Shown here in pieces: positions 1-9,199 of a stretch of 63,870 nt of DNA (its first letter is position 1; each line of letters starts with the position of its first letter). This DNA comes from Oceanospirillaceae bacterium (GTDB lineage Bacteria; Pseudomonadota; Gammaproteobacteria; Pseudomonadales; Litoribrevibacteraceae), in NCBI GenBank assembly GCA_015665455.1, contig JADFAD010000013.1:94918-158787 (forward strand), in the 5' to 3' direction. The notes beneath the pieces are model-generated. The model was given only the letters and a program-made list of their open reading frames with translations, did no database searches and had not been told where the DNA came from. Position numbers and translations under genes: made by a program.

Positions 1-55
1 TAGTATCTCTTAGGATTACATGTCAATACTGTGGTTTAATTAACGTTACTGAACT

Positions 56-928
56 TTGCCTGTTTTATTGCTAGTTATATTTTTTACAGCGAATCGCTTT
101 TCTCTTTCATCCGTACGTTGGACATTCTCATTGGCTTCTTCCTCTTCCACACATTCGCCTCATCAAACAACTGAATCTGGTGACGCTAAAGCCAACGAAT
201 CAGAGCTCGGCATTCGCGTTAATAAATTCATCAGCGAGTCAGGCTTCTGCCCTCGAAAAAAAGCCGATAGGTTGATCAAAGAAGACAGAGTCACCATCAA
301 CGGCGAACTGTGTCGCTTAGGCACCAAAGTATTTCCTGAAGATGTTGTTTTAATCGACGGAGTGAAGGTGGAAAGCAGAACCCTTACCGATTTCAAACAC
401 GTCTACATTGTCTACAACAAACCGATCGGGGTTACCTGCACGGCAGCACCGGAAGTAGAAAATAACATCATTGATGCCATTGGCCATAAAGAGCGCATTT
501 TTCCCATCGGTCGACTGGATAAACCCTCCGAAGGATTAATCCTACTCACGACGGACGGCGACATAGTGAATAAAATTCTGCGAGCCGAAAACACCCACGA
601 TAAAGAATACTTAGTCACCGTAGATAAACCCATCGATGAGCAGTTTGCTGAACGTATGTCAGAGGGCATCCCCATTCTAAACACGGTGACAAAACCGTGT
701 AAGGTACGAGTTGAAAGCTCGCACGTGTTTAACATCGTTCTAAACCAAGGGTTAAATCGACAAATTCGAAGGATGAGTAAATACCTAGGGTATACCGTCA
801 CTAAACTACTTCGTACACGCATCATGAACATTGATCTCACCGGGCTTGAACCTAATCAATGGCGAGACCTGACAGAACAAGAACTCGCTGAAATCCGTGG
901 CGCCATTAAAGATTCAGCTAATGCTTAA
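56..928 (+). CDS. rluF: 23S rRNA pseudouridine synthase, RluF-like
   Basis: RsuA/RluB/E/F-family pseudouridine synthase; the E. coli RluF member modifies U2604 (and U2605) of 23S rRNA. An S4 RNA-binding domain starts near residue 52 (GIRVNKFISESG) and is followed by the catalytic domain with GRLDKPSEGL, whose Asp is residue 155, and the family motif LNRQIRRMSKYLGY near the C-terminus. The downstream match to RluF (KEYLVTVDKPI, RTRIMN) is strong. The first 50 residues have no counterpart in E. coli RluF, and both available starts are TTG (56, or 131 in the same frame). The true start is therefore uncertain, and 131 may be more realistic. It lacks the basic C-terminal tail of E. coli RluF. The function call is firm; the start is not. 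Confidence 0.88.
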   Translation: MPVLLLVIFFTANRFSLSSVRWTFSLASSSSTHSPHQTTESGDAKANESELGIRVNKFISESGFCPRKKADRLIKEDRVTINGELCRLGTKVFPEDVVLIDGVKVESRTLTDFKHVYIVYNKPIGVTCTAAPEVENNIIDAIGHKERIFPIGRLDKPSEGLILLTTDGDIVNKILRAENTHDKEYLVTVDKPIDEQFAERMSEGIPILNTVTKPCKVRVESSHVFNIVLNQGLNRQIRRMSKYLGYTVTKLLRTRIMNIDLTGLEPNQWRDLTEQELAEIRGAIKDSANA

Positions 929-1098
929 TTGAGAAGCGAATAAAACAGTTATTCGCCCCCTCTTCCCCCTTCAGCAGTACATAACCCCCATAGAATACCT
1001 ATAGGAACCTCATAGAATCGCCCTTTTTTCACACTCCACAGAATTTCTCTGTCTATACTTTTTAATTAATAAATAACAGTATTCACAAGCGATTATCT

Positions 1099-2673
1099 AT
1101 GTCCTTCGCTCATAAACTATCAAAACGACAAGCGCTGATCGGCTGTTGGTTACTGTCGGTTATCTTTGCTGCCGTGTTCTTAACCATTAATTGGTTTGGT
1201 TTTTTAAAAGAACAGGCGCATCAAGACGAAATGGCAAACCAAATAGCAAGCTCAACGGCTGAAATCGCCATGGACCGAATCGAGAGCATGCTCAGTAACA
1301 TGATTTCATTTTCAAAATTGATCGCCGTTCAACCTGAAATTAATAATCTTCTTACCCAAGGCCAACCAAACAGCTTCATCCCCCAGAACATAGAGCATTT
1401 AAGCATTTTACTTCAGGAACTAAAGGGCTCCATTGCCTTCATAGCCAACGATCAGGGTAAAATCATAAACACACAGCCAGCCTACCAAACGTACGTAAAG
1501 GCCAATAAAGCCGAAATTACACATCACATAACCACAACACTCAAGAAAGGCCAGGACATCACCTTTGTTTACGATGAGCACCGAAAAACCGCAAACATCT
1601 ACACTTATGTACTAACGGGCACCCCAGCCCAACCGACAGGGGTCATCGCCATTGATTTCTCGTTAGCAACAAGCTGGAAATCCCTTGGGGAATATTCATC
1701 CGTGGTATTTGTCACAAACCAATACAACAGAGCACTCAGGTTAGGTACCGACGAAGTTGAGCCATTGCAACTTATTTTTTATGAGCAATTCACCCAACCT
1801 GCTCAAGCCTCCAGTTCAGTATCAAACTCGGAACCAGATCCGATAACAGACACGGCATCCAACGTTCAACAAATGAGCGGATTAGGGCATCTACATAAAC
1901 TCAATAACCACCCCGCAAAGGAATACCTCATTCTTAAAAATAAATTCTTCGGCGTTGAGTTTTATACCCTCCCTGGGTTAATTCAAGGTCGAGCAAAACT
2001 TAAACAGTTAAAATTTGATACCTACCAAGATTGGCAATTATTTGTATTCGTGGATGCAGAACCCATCTTTAAATCATTGGCAGAGGAAAGAAATGAAGGC
2101 GTGGTACAAATAGTTCTGATCGCACTGTTCTTTTTGATACTGGACCGTTTCGTTCGATATCACTTTACCATCCAAAACTTAACCTACGTTGATGCTCTTA
2201 CGGGATTAAACAACCGAACACACCTCACCCTGTTTCTTCCACAAACCATTTCAAATCATGACAGGGGGAACATCAAACACCTTGGCGCGTTGATCATCGA
2301 CATCGATAAGTTCAAATCCGTAAATGACACTTACGGTCACGCCGTGGGTGACAAAGTTCTTTCTCTTTTGGCTGTAACACTGCAAGAAAACAGTCGAGAC
2401 AGCGATTTGCTCTATCGTTTTGGCGGTGAAGAGTTTTTAATCCTTTGCCCCGGTAGCGACTTCGAAGCACTCAAGATCTATGCCGAGCGACTGAGAAAAG
2501 CCGTCGAAGCCATGGAAGAAGTGACCAAGTATGTCCCTTATGGGATAACCATTTCCATTGGCGCCACAGAAAGGCACGAACACGAAGATCACACTCAATG
2601 GTTTGCTCGCGCAGACGCACTTCTTTATCAGGCGAAAAATAATGGTCGTAATCGGGTAGAGTCAGAAGCTTAA
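1099..2673 (+). CDS. membrane-anchored diguanylate cyclase (GGDEF)
   Basis: Makes c-di-GMP from two GTP at the inner membrane. A transmembrane helix lies at about residues 12-34, then a periplasmic sensor region of about 300 residues, a second helix at about 333-350, and a C-terminal GGDEF domain. The active-site motif is GGEEF at residues 442-446, preceded by a complete inhibitory RxxD site (R433-D436) with the usual five-residue spacing. It should therefore be catalytically active and product-inhibited. The extracytoplasmic region is not a family I can name. It is convergent with the bacterioferritin genes and shares a bidirectional terminator with them. Confidence 0.93.
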   Translation: MSFAHKLSKRQALIGCWLLSVIFAAVFLTINWFGFLKEQAHQDEMANQIASSTAEIAMDRIESMLSNMISFSKLIAVQPEINNLLTQGQPNSFIPQNIEHLSILLQELKGSIAFIANDQGKIINTQPAYQTYVKANKAEITHHITTTLKKGQDITFVYDEHRKTANIYTYVLTGTPAQPTGVIAIDFSLATSWKSLGEYSSVVFVTNQYNRALRLGTDEVEPLQLIFYEQFTQPAQASSSVSNSEPDPITDTASNVQQMSGLGHLHKLNNHPAKEYLILKNKFFGVEFYTLPGLIQGRAKLKQLKFDTYQDWQLFVFVDAEPIFKSLAEERNEGVVQIVLIALFFLILDRFVRYHFTIQNLTYVDALTGLNNRTHLTLFLPQTISNHDRGNIKHLGALIIDIDKFKSVNDTYGHAVGDKVLSLLAVTLQENSRDSDLLYRFGGEEFLILCPGSDFEALKIYAERLRKAVEAMEEVTKYVPYGITISIGATERHEHEDHTQWFARADALLYQAKNNGRNRVESEA

Positions 2674-2696
2674 ATCACATCGAATAAGCAATAAAA

Positions 2697-2726
2697 AAGC
2701 ACAAACCCGTTTCCAGGTTTGTGCTT
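2697..2726. terminator. bidirectional intrinsic terminator
   Basis: An 11-bp perfect stem (AAGCACAAACC / GGTTTGTGCTT) with an 8-nt loop, with A-rich sequence on the left and T-rich sequence on the right. It lies between the convergent diguanylate cyclase and bacterioferritin genes and can serve both. Confidence 0.85.
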
Positions 2727-2758
2727 CTTGCTTTCGACTGCTCGTTCAAAAGCGGGGG

Positions 2759-3241
2759 TTATAAAGAACTGTTACCCATTTGAGACTGAATATAGTTCTG
2801 TAAACCGATCTTGTCGATCAATCCTAGATGCTGCTCTAGCCAGTAGATGTGATCCATCTCTGTATCATCCAGCAAGTCTTCAAGAATTTCACGACTCACG
2901 TAGTCCTGCTCTTCTTCACACACTTTGATGATGCTTCTTAAACTCGCAGCAACGGTGTGCTCTGCTTCAAGATCATTCTCTAGCATTTCTTTAACATTAG
3001 AACCGACTTTAATTGGCTCACGTGAAGCTGTATCAGCGACGCCTTCTAAAAAGAGAATGCGCTCAGCCAGACGCTTTGCATGCCCTAGCTCTTCTTCGTA
3101 TTCATGAGAAAGCTTGTCATGCAATTTGTTGATTCCCCAATCTTCATACATTTTAGAATGGGCTAGGTATTGATCCATGGAGGTTAACTCCAAGGTCAGT
3201 TGCTTGTTGAGAAGGTCTATAACCTTTTTACTACCTTGCAT
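2759..3241 (-). CDS. bfr: bacterioferritin, ferroxidase-competent non-haem subunit
   Basis: A 24-mer iron-storage subunit of 160 residues. By E. coli Bfr numbering, the di-iron ligands E18, E51, H54 and E94 are present, with E128/H131 in the last helix (one residue inserted, DTEMDH). The haem-ligand Met52 is Leu. The same DTExDH pattern and missing Met52 are seen in Pseudomonas aeruginosa FtnA (formerly BfrA), so this is a ferroxidase subunit without haem binding. It starts 3 nt after the stop codon of the upstream bacterioferritin gene, so the two are co-translated and probably co-assemble. The complementary partner carries Met52 but a damaged ferroxidase centre. Confidence 0.93.
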   Translation of the reverse strand: MQGSKKVIDLLNKQLTLELTSMDQYLAHSKMYEDWGINKLHDKLSHEYEEELGHAKRLAERILFLEGVADTASREPIKVGSNVKEMLENDLEAEHTVAASLRSIIKVCEEEQDYVSREILEDLLDDTEMDHIYWLEQHLGLIDKIGLQNYIQSQMGNSSL

Positions 3242-3244
3242 GGC

Positions 3245-3715
3245 TTAATCTTCCATCATTGATTGTTGATAATTTTCAATACCGGTATTGTCGATTAGGA
3301 ATTGCTGAGCTTCGATCCAATCTACGTGCTCTTCCTCGTCTTCCAAGATTTCTTCCAGCATGTCACGGCTCACGTAATCTTGCTCGTCTTCACACAGAGC
3401 AATCACTTCACGCAGGGCTGCAATTTGTTCCATTTCAAAATCAAGATTGCATTGCAACATTTCAGCTGTGTTTTCACCGATACGTAACTTTTCCAACTTC
3501 TGAAGGTTTGGTAACCCTTCCAAGAACAAAACACGCTCTATAATTTTGTCAGCCTGTTTCATATCTTTGATGGACTTTTTGTAGTCCTTTTCATTCAGCT
3601 CTTCCAAGCCCCAGTTTTTGTAGATGCGGGCGTGCAAGAAGTACTGATTAATTGAAGTCAATTCAAACGTCAGAATGCGATTTAACGCTGCTAATATATT
3701 GGGTTTGGATTTCAT
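3245..3715 (-). CDS. bfr: bacterioferritin, haem-binding subunit with degenerate ferroxidase site
   Basis: First gene of the bacterioferritin pair. I chose the ATG at 3715 over the one at 3739: it has an AGGA box 8 nt upstream and puts E18 in register with E. coli Bfr. Haem ligand Met52 is present, as are E18, E94, E127 and H130, but E51 is Asp and H54 is Gln, so the di-iron site is compromised. With the next gene this gives a division of labour like the neisserial BfrA/BfrB pair: one subunit oxidises iron, the other binds haem and passes electrons. A weak Fur-like sequence lies upstream. Confidence 0.92.
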   Translation of the reverse strand: MKSKPNILAALNRILTFELTSINQYFLHARIYKNWGLEELNEKDYKKSIKDMKQADKIIERVLFLEGLPNLQKLEKLRIGENTAEMLQCNLDFEMEQIAALREVIALCEDEQDYVSRDMLEEILEDEEEHVDWIEAQQFLIDNTGIENYQQSMMED

Positions 3716-4073
3716 GGGTGCTGTCCTGTTAGCATTCATTTATTCATTTCTTTGCAGAATAATAGATCATTAGCAGCGATACGCAAGACTATTTTCACAT
3801 ATCAGTGAATTCAATATAATCCTTTAAAATAAATAACTTAGAATAACAAATAGAGTCATTATCATTTGTATTACGCGTTAATTTACCATGTAAATTACGC
3901 TTAATAGCTCATACTCATTTACACCTTAACAGCAAACCCTCATCTCCCTTATAAACCTTGAAAAAGTTGATCCAGATCTGGCGTAAAAACCTCAAATTGA
4001 TACTATTATTCTTTAAATAATTCATTGTCATTACATTTGTACTTTTATTAGGCAATTTTAAAAAAGGCCCTTT
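3716..4073. other. intergenic region between divergent bfr and SUKH-like genes
   Basis: An AT-rich gap of about 360 bases with no coding signal that I can see. It must hold the promoters of both divergent genes. The only motif I can point to is the Fur-like ATTATC/TCATTATCAT stretch near 3850-3870. Confidence 0.5.
3850..3870. promoter_or_regulatory. possible Fur box upstream of bfr
   Basis: The stretch around TCATTATCAT matches one arm of the Fur consensus (repeated GATAAT/ATTATC hexamers), about 140 bases upstream of the bacterioferritin start. The other arm is poor. Iron control of bacterioferritin is common, so this is plausible but weak. Confidence 0.3.
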
Positions 4074-4688
4074 ATGAATTTAGAAGAATCCATCGTACTG
4101 ATTAAGAGCTTCATCACGACAGATTTTAAGCTGGCAGAAGGCATCGATGAGTCTGAAAGCTCTGCGCTTGAACAAGAACGATCTGTCACTTTCCCACCAG
4201 AACTGAAAGCCTACATCGACACCGTTTGCCCTAATCAGAATTTAGCCATTGAAAGTGTCGGTCCTCCGGTTGAGCTCTTATCCCGAGATAAAATGTCTTG
4301 GACGTTACCAGGGTATAACTTCAACCCAGAAACCAATGAAAAAATAGACAACTGGGACGACGCTTGGTTTTTAATCGCCCATGAAGGCGCAGATCCCATC
4401 ATAGTGTCTTTGAATGACCGAGGTGAACGCTCCCCCGTTTACAGCGCAATTCACGGCACGGGTGAATGGGAATTCTGCCCAATCGCTGATTCCATCGGTG
4501 AGTTTCTCGCCTGTGCGTTTGCCGTTGAACATGCGTTAAACTTCCCCGGCATTACTCAGCCTATGGACGATGACTTCAACCTGTTGGAAATTCCAGCGCA
4601 ATGGCTCTTCCCCTTCATAAAGACTTACGCAGAACCTTACTACGATGAGTGGGTTGGTGTGTTTGAAAACTATCTTGATGATGTTTAG
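4074..4688 (+). CDS. SMI1/KNR4 (SUKH)-like protein
   Basis: Soluble acidic protein of 204 residues. The central WDDAWFLIAHEGADPIIVS followed by SPVYSAIHGTGEWEF resembles the core of SMI1/KNR4 (SUKH) proteins, a superfamily that includes many bacterial toxin-immunity proteins and some housekeeping ones. No toxin gene is adjacent, so an immunity role cannot be claimed here. The start is the only in-frame ATG near the beginning, after an AAAAAGG stretch. It stands alone between the divergent bacterioferritin operon and the PhzF-like gene. Confidence 0.6.
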   Translation: MNLEESIVLIKSFITTDFKLAEGIDESESSALEQERSVTFPPELKAYIDTVCPNQNLAIESVGPPVELLSRDKMSWTLPGYNFNPETNEKIDNWDDAWFLIAHEGADPIIVSLNDRGERSPVYSAIHGTGEWEFCPIADSIGEFLACAFAVEHALNFPGITQPMDDDFNLLEIPAQWLFPFIKTYAEPYYDEWVGVFENYLDDV

Positions 4689-4822
4689 GTAGCTATTGTT
4701 CCCAGTATTACTCCCGACAAGAACCATAAACTGTACTTAAATATGCGCTCGAAATTGTATCTAAAAGACTTCACTTTCGAGTGCTAAACTTCCATTCATT
4801 ATTTTAATGAAGAAGGCAGTCT

Positions 4823-5689
4823 ATGGAACTCCACACCATAAAATCCAAGCTGGTTGACGTATTTGCAAGCTCAAAGCTTGCCGGTAATGGGCTTACCATT
4901 TTTTGGAATTGTTCTGACTTAACGAAACAAGAAATGCTGCGATTGACGGGTGAAATGCGTCAGTTTGAATCAATCTTCATTATGAGTGCCCCGGGTGTTT
5001 CACCTGTTCGAGCTCGTATATTCACCATGGAAGAAGAGCTGGATTTTGCCGGTCACCCTCTCATTGGTCTCGCCGCACACCTACATGAAGAATACGGCAC
5101 AGATAAAGCCCATGAATGGACGATTCAACTGAATAAAAAACAGGTCGAAATGACCAGTGTTCAGCGGGACGGGTTTATTACGGCAGAAATGAACCAAGGT
5201 TCCCCGAACTTCATCGGGTCGTTAACCAACGACCAACGAATCGAAATATTTCAGGCCCTTAACTTATCTGAAGCAAGTAAATCGAATTTGCCCTGCGAAG
5301 TCATCAGCACGGGGTTGGGTTATTTAATCGTGCCTATTTCACAAGGGATCGAACACGCAAAAATATCCATCACGGATTTCGAACACCTACTCGCGGCGCA
5401 CCAAGCCAAGTTTGTTTATGTGTTGGATGTAAACACCTTTGAAGGCCGAACCTGGAACAACGAAGGTACAGTAGAAGACATCGCCACCGGCAGTGCTGCG
5501 GGCCCTGCTGCTGCATTCTTGCACAAGGCCAATTTGGTAAACAGTAATGAAGGGTTTCAAATCAGCCAAGGCAGCTTTGTTGGTCGGCCAAGCAAGTTAA
5601 ATTGTTTAGTGAAAGAAAATAACGGCACATCGGAAGTTTTAATCAGTGGAGACGTGCATTCCATTGCGAACATCCAGTTTTCTAAATAA
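4823..5689 (+). CDS. PhzF-family isomerase/epimerase
   Basis: PhzF-fold protein of 288 residues, the usual family length. It is built of two similar halves with the active site between them. The predicted catalytic acid is E49 (GEMRQFES), equivalent to Glu45 of PhzF. DFAGHPLIG and the C-terminal TGSAAGPAAAFL are family signatures. Family members isomerise or epimerise small metabolites (PhzF on DHHA, others on amino-acid-like substrates). No phenazine genes are nearby, so the substrate is unknown. An AAGG box precedes the ATG. Confidence 0.85.
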   Translation: MELHTIKSKLVDVFASSKLAGNGLTIFWNCSDLTKQEMLRLTGEMRQFESIFIMSAPGVSPVRARIFTMEEELDFAGHPLIGLAAHLHEEYGTDKAHEWTIQLNKKQVEMTSVQRDGFITAEMNQGSPNFIGSLTNDQRIEIFQALNLSEASKSNLPCEVISTGLGYLIVPISQGIEHAKISITDFEHLLAAHQAKFVYVLDVNTFEGRTWNNEGTVEDIATGSAAGPAAAFLHKANLVNSNEGFQISQGSFVGRPSKLNCLVKENNGTSEVLISGDVHSIANIQFSK

Positions 5690-5711
5690 ATTCAAAAATA
5701 AATCTGAGATC

Positions 5712-5747
5712 GAAACAACCGCAGGTGAAGTATCCTACGGTTGTTTC
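5712..5747. terminator. bidirectional terminator hairpin
   Basis: A long stem (GAAACAACCGCAGG / CCTACGGTTGTTTC, one mismatch) with an 8-nt loop, extended by TCTGA/TCAGA, between the convergent PhzF-like and nucleotidase genes. The T-tract is poor. Confidence 0.65.
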
Positions 5748-5762
5748 TGATTCAGAGAGTAT

Positions 5763-7805
5763 CTATGGCAGAACCGTATCCGTTCTTGCGCTTAGATTCT
5801 GAATTCGTTCATCGTTTGCTAACGCTGTTTCAGCCGTATTGAATGAGGTATCTCCTGCAAACTCTGCTTGAAGATATTCAGCCAACGCATCCTGTTCAGA
5901 CCCTGCATCCGCAAAAGTCGCGTTCCCGTCTTCCGTAATCGCGTCTTCCAATGCCACTTCATTAACCAACGGGAAGGACCAAGGATAGCCATCGCCACCT
6001 ACGCCATCATTATCGCTGGCAAGAAAACCTAACGTAACAATGCGGAAGGTTCGCGTTGGATCACCTTGAAGCACGCCACCATCAACAATGGTGTCCGTCA
6101 CATTGCCATCGGCATCCACTACCGCGACAGAGCGAACTCGTTCACCCACTTGCGTCACCGTCGTACCATCCGCAATACGCGCGTTTAATGTTGGATCATA
6201 ACTGAAACGTACGCCAGCCACCTGAGCAAAACGTCCAGATACGTTTTCTACACTGGATACGGCATGCTCCAAGACGTCGTATAATGTTTGCGCCGTAATA
6301 TCCATCACGGTCAAACTGTTATTGAATCGTAATGTTCCTTCGATATCGAATTGAGATATATCGCCTTCCGACTTACCCACCAATTCATTGGCTGGATTAG
6401 GGGAGAACGTTAAATCGTCTTCGTTCGTTGATCCCGGAGGAAATGTCACCAAACCGATGTCATCTCGAATGCCACCACCGTTTTTAATGGAGATTTGAAC
6501 GGTGTTGTCGTACTGCTGGGCCTGCCACAAGTTGGCATCCGCCGTTAAGTTACCCAAATTCGTTTCTTGAGTACGCACTTGACTGCGACGGCCATCCAAA
6601 TACACCTCGGAATTACCAAGAATGTTGCCATCGCGTTCCGCCAATACCAACTGAAGCCCCGTTAAAATTGAAGTAACTTCTGAATTAATATGACCATTCA
6701 AGTTTTCAACCGTCGTTTCGTCTGAGGCGTAAACGCCATTAACGGCATCATCAAGTGAAGAGGTCAACAATACACCGTTACTATCAAACTCGGCCACCAG
6801 ACGCCCTAAGTACTTATAATCACCGTCAGTATTAACCACCAAGGTTGGGTTACCATCAGCATCACTAAAACTTAATGGATAATCACCTGCCGCAGTATCA
6901 CCCACCAATAAGCGGTCATTATCATCGGCCAACAAGGTGTTCGAACCACCAGCCACTATAATGTCCACATTCGTCAATAATTCTGCCAGTGCTTCTTCAA
7001 CGGCAATAATTTGCATGTGAGAAAGAAGAACAATCTTATTGATCCCATCAGCAACCAACGCATCAACGGCGGGCTGAATCGCTGCTGCTAACGCGACAGT
7101 GTCCGTCGCTGAATCCGGCAGTACATCGATGTCTCCGGTGTTTGTAATACTTGCTAGCGTCGGCGTCGTAGCACCAACCACACCGATGCGTTCGCCATTC
7201 ACCTCAATCACTGTTGATTTTGCCAAAGCGTTTGGAATGTCCGTCGCATCTTGACCGTCAGCCACCACCAAACCACTGACATTCGCATCAGGCGAGAAAT
7301 CCAGATTCGAACTGAGGTACGGGAAGTTGGCACCCGCGTAGTTGCCACTTGCACTGATGATACTGGCAAACTCTTCTGTGCCACCGTCCAAATCATGATT
7401 CCCAACGGCTGACGCCTGATAACCCATTGCATTCATAAATGCGATGTCTGCACGGCCATTCCCCGCTTCATTTACACCACTGATGAAGCTCATTGAATCA
7501 TCTGCTGCTGCAAAGTATCTCGGCCCCGGAATGTAGTTATCACCAGAACTGAGCAGCAACGTATTGTCTGGGTATTCTGCTTTTAGGGCACCAACAATCG
7601 CCGAAAAAGACTCAACATTATCTAACGCACCAGTAGCACCGTCCATATCGGCATTGTGCAAAAGCTGTAAGGTGAAGTTTTCATTACCACTAGCAGCACT
7701 GGCGACATCATCAGACGATGAACTGTCATTATCACTGCATCCCGTTAGAACCGCTGTAAGCGCTAAAGAAAGTGCACTCAATTTATATGTTTTATTGTTA
7801 ATCAT
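5763..7805 (-). CDS. lipoprotein 5'-nucleotidase / metallophosphatase (UshA-like)
   Basis: Secreted bifunctional metallophosphatase/5'-nucleotidase family protein, 680 residues. The lipobox LTGC puts the lipid Cys at 23, with Ser at +2 predicting the outer membrane, followed by a Ser/Asp linker. The N-terminal metal-binding domain shows HNADMDG (the position of the usual HTNDxHG), SSGDNYIPG and GNHDLDGG. The C-terminal substrate-binding domain follows from about residue 400. The second His of the first motif is replaced by Asp, as in a related subgroup that I recall having HxSDLEG. It likely recovers nucleosides and phosphate from extracellular nucleotides. Monocistronic, with terminator hairpin downstream. 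Confidence 0.88.
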   Translation of the reverse strand: MINNKTYKLSALSLALTAVLTGCSDNDSSSSDDVASAASGNENFTLQLLHNADMDGATGALDNVESFSAIVGALKAEYPDNTLLLSSGDNYIPGPRYFAAADDSMSFISGVNEAGNGRADIAFMNAMGYQASAVGNHDLDGGTEEFASIISASGNYAGANFPYLSSNLDFSPDANVSGLVVADGQDATDIPNALAKSTVIEVNGERIGVVGATTPTLASITNTGDIDVLPDSATDTVALAAAIQPAVDALVADGINKIVLLSHMQIIAVEEALAELLTNVDIIVAGGSNTLLADDNDRLLVGDTAAGDYPLSFSDADGNPTLVVNTDGDYKYLGRLVAEFDSNGVLLTSSLDDAVNGVYASDETTVENLNGHINSEVTSILTGLQLVLAERDGNILGNSEVYLDGRRSQVRTQETNLGNLTADANLWQAQQYDNTVQISIKNGGGIRDDIGLVTFPPGSTNEDDLTFSPNPANELVGKSEGDISQFDIEGTLRFNNSLTVMDITAQTLYDVLEHAVSSVENVSGRFAQVAGVRFSYDPTLNARIADGTTVTQVGERVRSVAVVDADGNVTDTIVDGGVLQGDPTRTFRIVTLGFLASDNDGVGGDGYPWSFPLVNEVALEDAITEDGNATFADAGSEQDALAEYLQAEFAGDTSFNTAETALANDERIQNLSARTDTVLP

Positions 7806-7945
7806 GTATCTATCCTTCGAAGTATGATTTAGCTATTCGAGGGCTAGTCTATGAGATACATAATGACAATTTTATTAAAAAAGAATAAGCCCAAATCAAC
7901 TATGATTAATTCATCTCACTCATCAATAACTAAGGCTAATAATCA

Positions 7946-8469
7946 ATGTTCAAAAGAATTGGGGTCATCATTGGCTGCTTATTATTTTCTACATTGTCGG
8001 CAAAGGAATATGAAACGCTTAAAATAGTCGGTGCTGAGTTCCCTCCCTATTACACAAACAAAAGTGCCGATTATGGCCTCATGGGCATCATTCTTAAAAA
8101 AGCCTTGGAAGATAAGAGCACCTCGTTAAGCTTCCAAGTGAAACCTTTTGCCAGAGCCATAGAAGAAACCAAACAGGGAAAATCAGACATTCTCGCCGCC
8201 GTTTATAAAACACCAGAAAGAGAACAATATTTCAGTTACACCTTACCGATCATTGAAAGTGATGTCGTACTGATCAAACACCGCTCGACGCAAGCTCAAT
8301 ACAAAACTCTGGAAGATTTAACGCCTTATCGAATTGGGAAAATACGATACTCAAAGTCCATCTTAACCATCAACAATTTACAAAAATAATAAATGAAGCA
8401 CTAACTGAATTATCTCAAACCGGTGCGCTGCAAAATATCATTCAAACCTACATCGAGCCATTGAAGTAG
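7946..8469 (+). pseudogene. periplasmic solute-binding protein (SBP_bac_3), internally deleted
   Basis: The readable ORF (7946-8389) has a signal peptide (residues 1-19) and the N-terminal lobe of an amino-acid-type binding protein (EFPPYYT, GIILKKALED, FARAIEETKQGKSDILAA). It stops after 147 residues. The next frame at once continues with a typical family C-terminus (INEALTELSQTGALQNIIQTY) and ends at 8469. Full-length relatives are around 240-270 residues, so about 70-80 residues of lobe 2 are missing and the two pieces are out of frame. The junction lies near 8350, after RIGKIRYSK. An intact relative is encoded at 18648. Confidence 0.75.
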
Positions 8470-8470
8470 A

Positions 8471-9079
8471 TCATTCACCATAATACGCCAAGAACATATC
8501 CACCGTTCGATCAACGATTAATACTTGTTGTTTCTGGGAAGGTTTCGGTTGACCTAACACCACAACCGGCCAAAACACAGCGCCCTTAATCAAACTTGCA
8601 AACTGGCCACCCGCATAGCAAAGATCATCAACCTTTAGAACGCCATGGGCATGCGCTTCGCTCAACCATTGGCCAAAGAGGTTATCACCCTCTTGTGCTT
8701 TGTCCATCAAGGCCGACATTTTTTCGGGCGCTCGAATGGTTTCAGATAAGACGAGTCGAGAAATTTGAAGTAGGTCATCGTTCAACATGGTCGCAACTTT
8801 TGCCTGAGCGATTGCCTTTAATTGCTCCCTGACTGGAACCTCAGGCATAAACGTCATGGTCATGCTTTGACTGAAGTAACCAATGAGCTCCATCACAATG
8901 GCAGTAAACAAGTCTTCTTTGCTTGGGAAATGGTTATAGACCGTGCGTTTAGAGACTTCAGCCAGCTTTGCAACGGTATCCATGCTGGTTGCTGCGAAGC
9001 CTTGATCAATAAAGGCCTCTTTTGCGGCATCTAAAATAGCTTGTCGTTTTTGTTCCGATACTGAGCGTTTCTTTTCCAA
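8471..9079 (-). CDS. TetR-family repressor
   Basis: N-terminal TetR helix-turn-helix (residues 11-57: AILDAAKEAFIDQGF, VSKRTVYNHFPSKEDL) with an all-helical ligand domain, 202 residues, similar in layout to AefR-type regulators. It is divergent from the metallo-beta-lactamase-fold lipoprotein gene across 120 bases that contain a clear inverted repeat, so that gene and itself are the likely targets. Its stop codon abuts the end of the broken solute-binding protein gene. Confidence 0.92.
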   Translation of the reverse strand: MEKKRSVSEQKRQAILDAAKEAFIDQGFAATSMDTVAKLAEVSKRTVYNHFPSKEDLFTAIVMELIGYFSQSMTMTFMPEVPVREQLKAIAQAKVATMLNDDLLQISRLVLSETIRAPEKMSALMDKAQEGDNLFGQWLSEAHAHGVLKVDDLCYAGGQFASLIKGAVFWPVVVLGQPKPSQKQQVLIVDRTVDMFLAYYGE

Positions 9080-9135
9080 GATTTAATCTACCGTTCATTC
9101 ATTATTCTGTTCAGAAGAAAACAATTTTACACTCA

Positions 9136-9189
9136 TTAGTTTACTTTTCAAAAAGAATAAATAAACTACTCAGTGTAGTTTACTTTTAT
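9136..9189. promoter_or_regulatory. probable TetR operator (inverted repeat plus direct half-site)
   Basis: TAAACTAC-N5-GTAGTTTA at 9162-9182 is a perfect 8-bp inverted repeat just upstream of the lipoprotein gene. A second TAGTTTACTTTT sits about 40 bases upstream near 9137, making a direct repeat of one arm. This is the expected layout for autoregulation by the divergent TetR protein. Confidence 0.65.
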
Positions 9190-9199
9190 AGAGTCGTTT

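Noticed and set aside
412-840. 142-residue minus-strand ORF inside the pseudouridine synthase gene
   Set aside because: Opposite to a gene with clear family motifs; no motif of its own.
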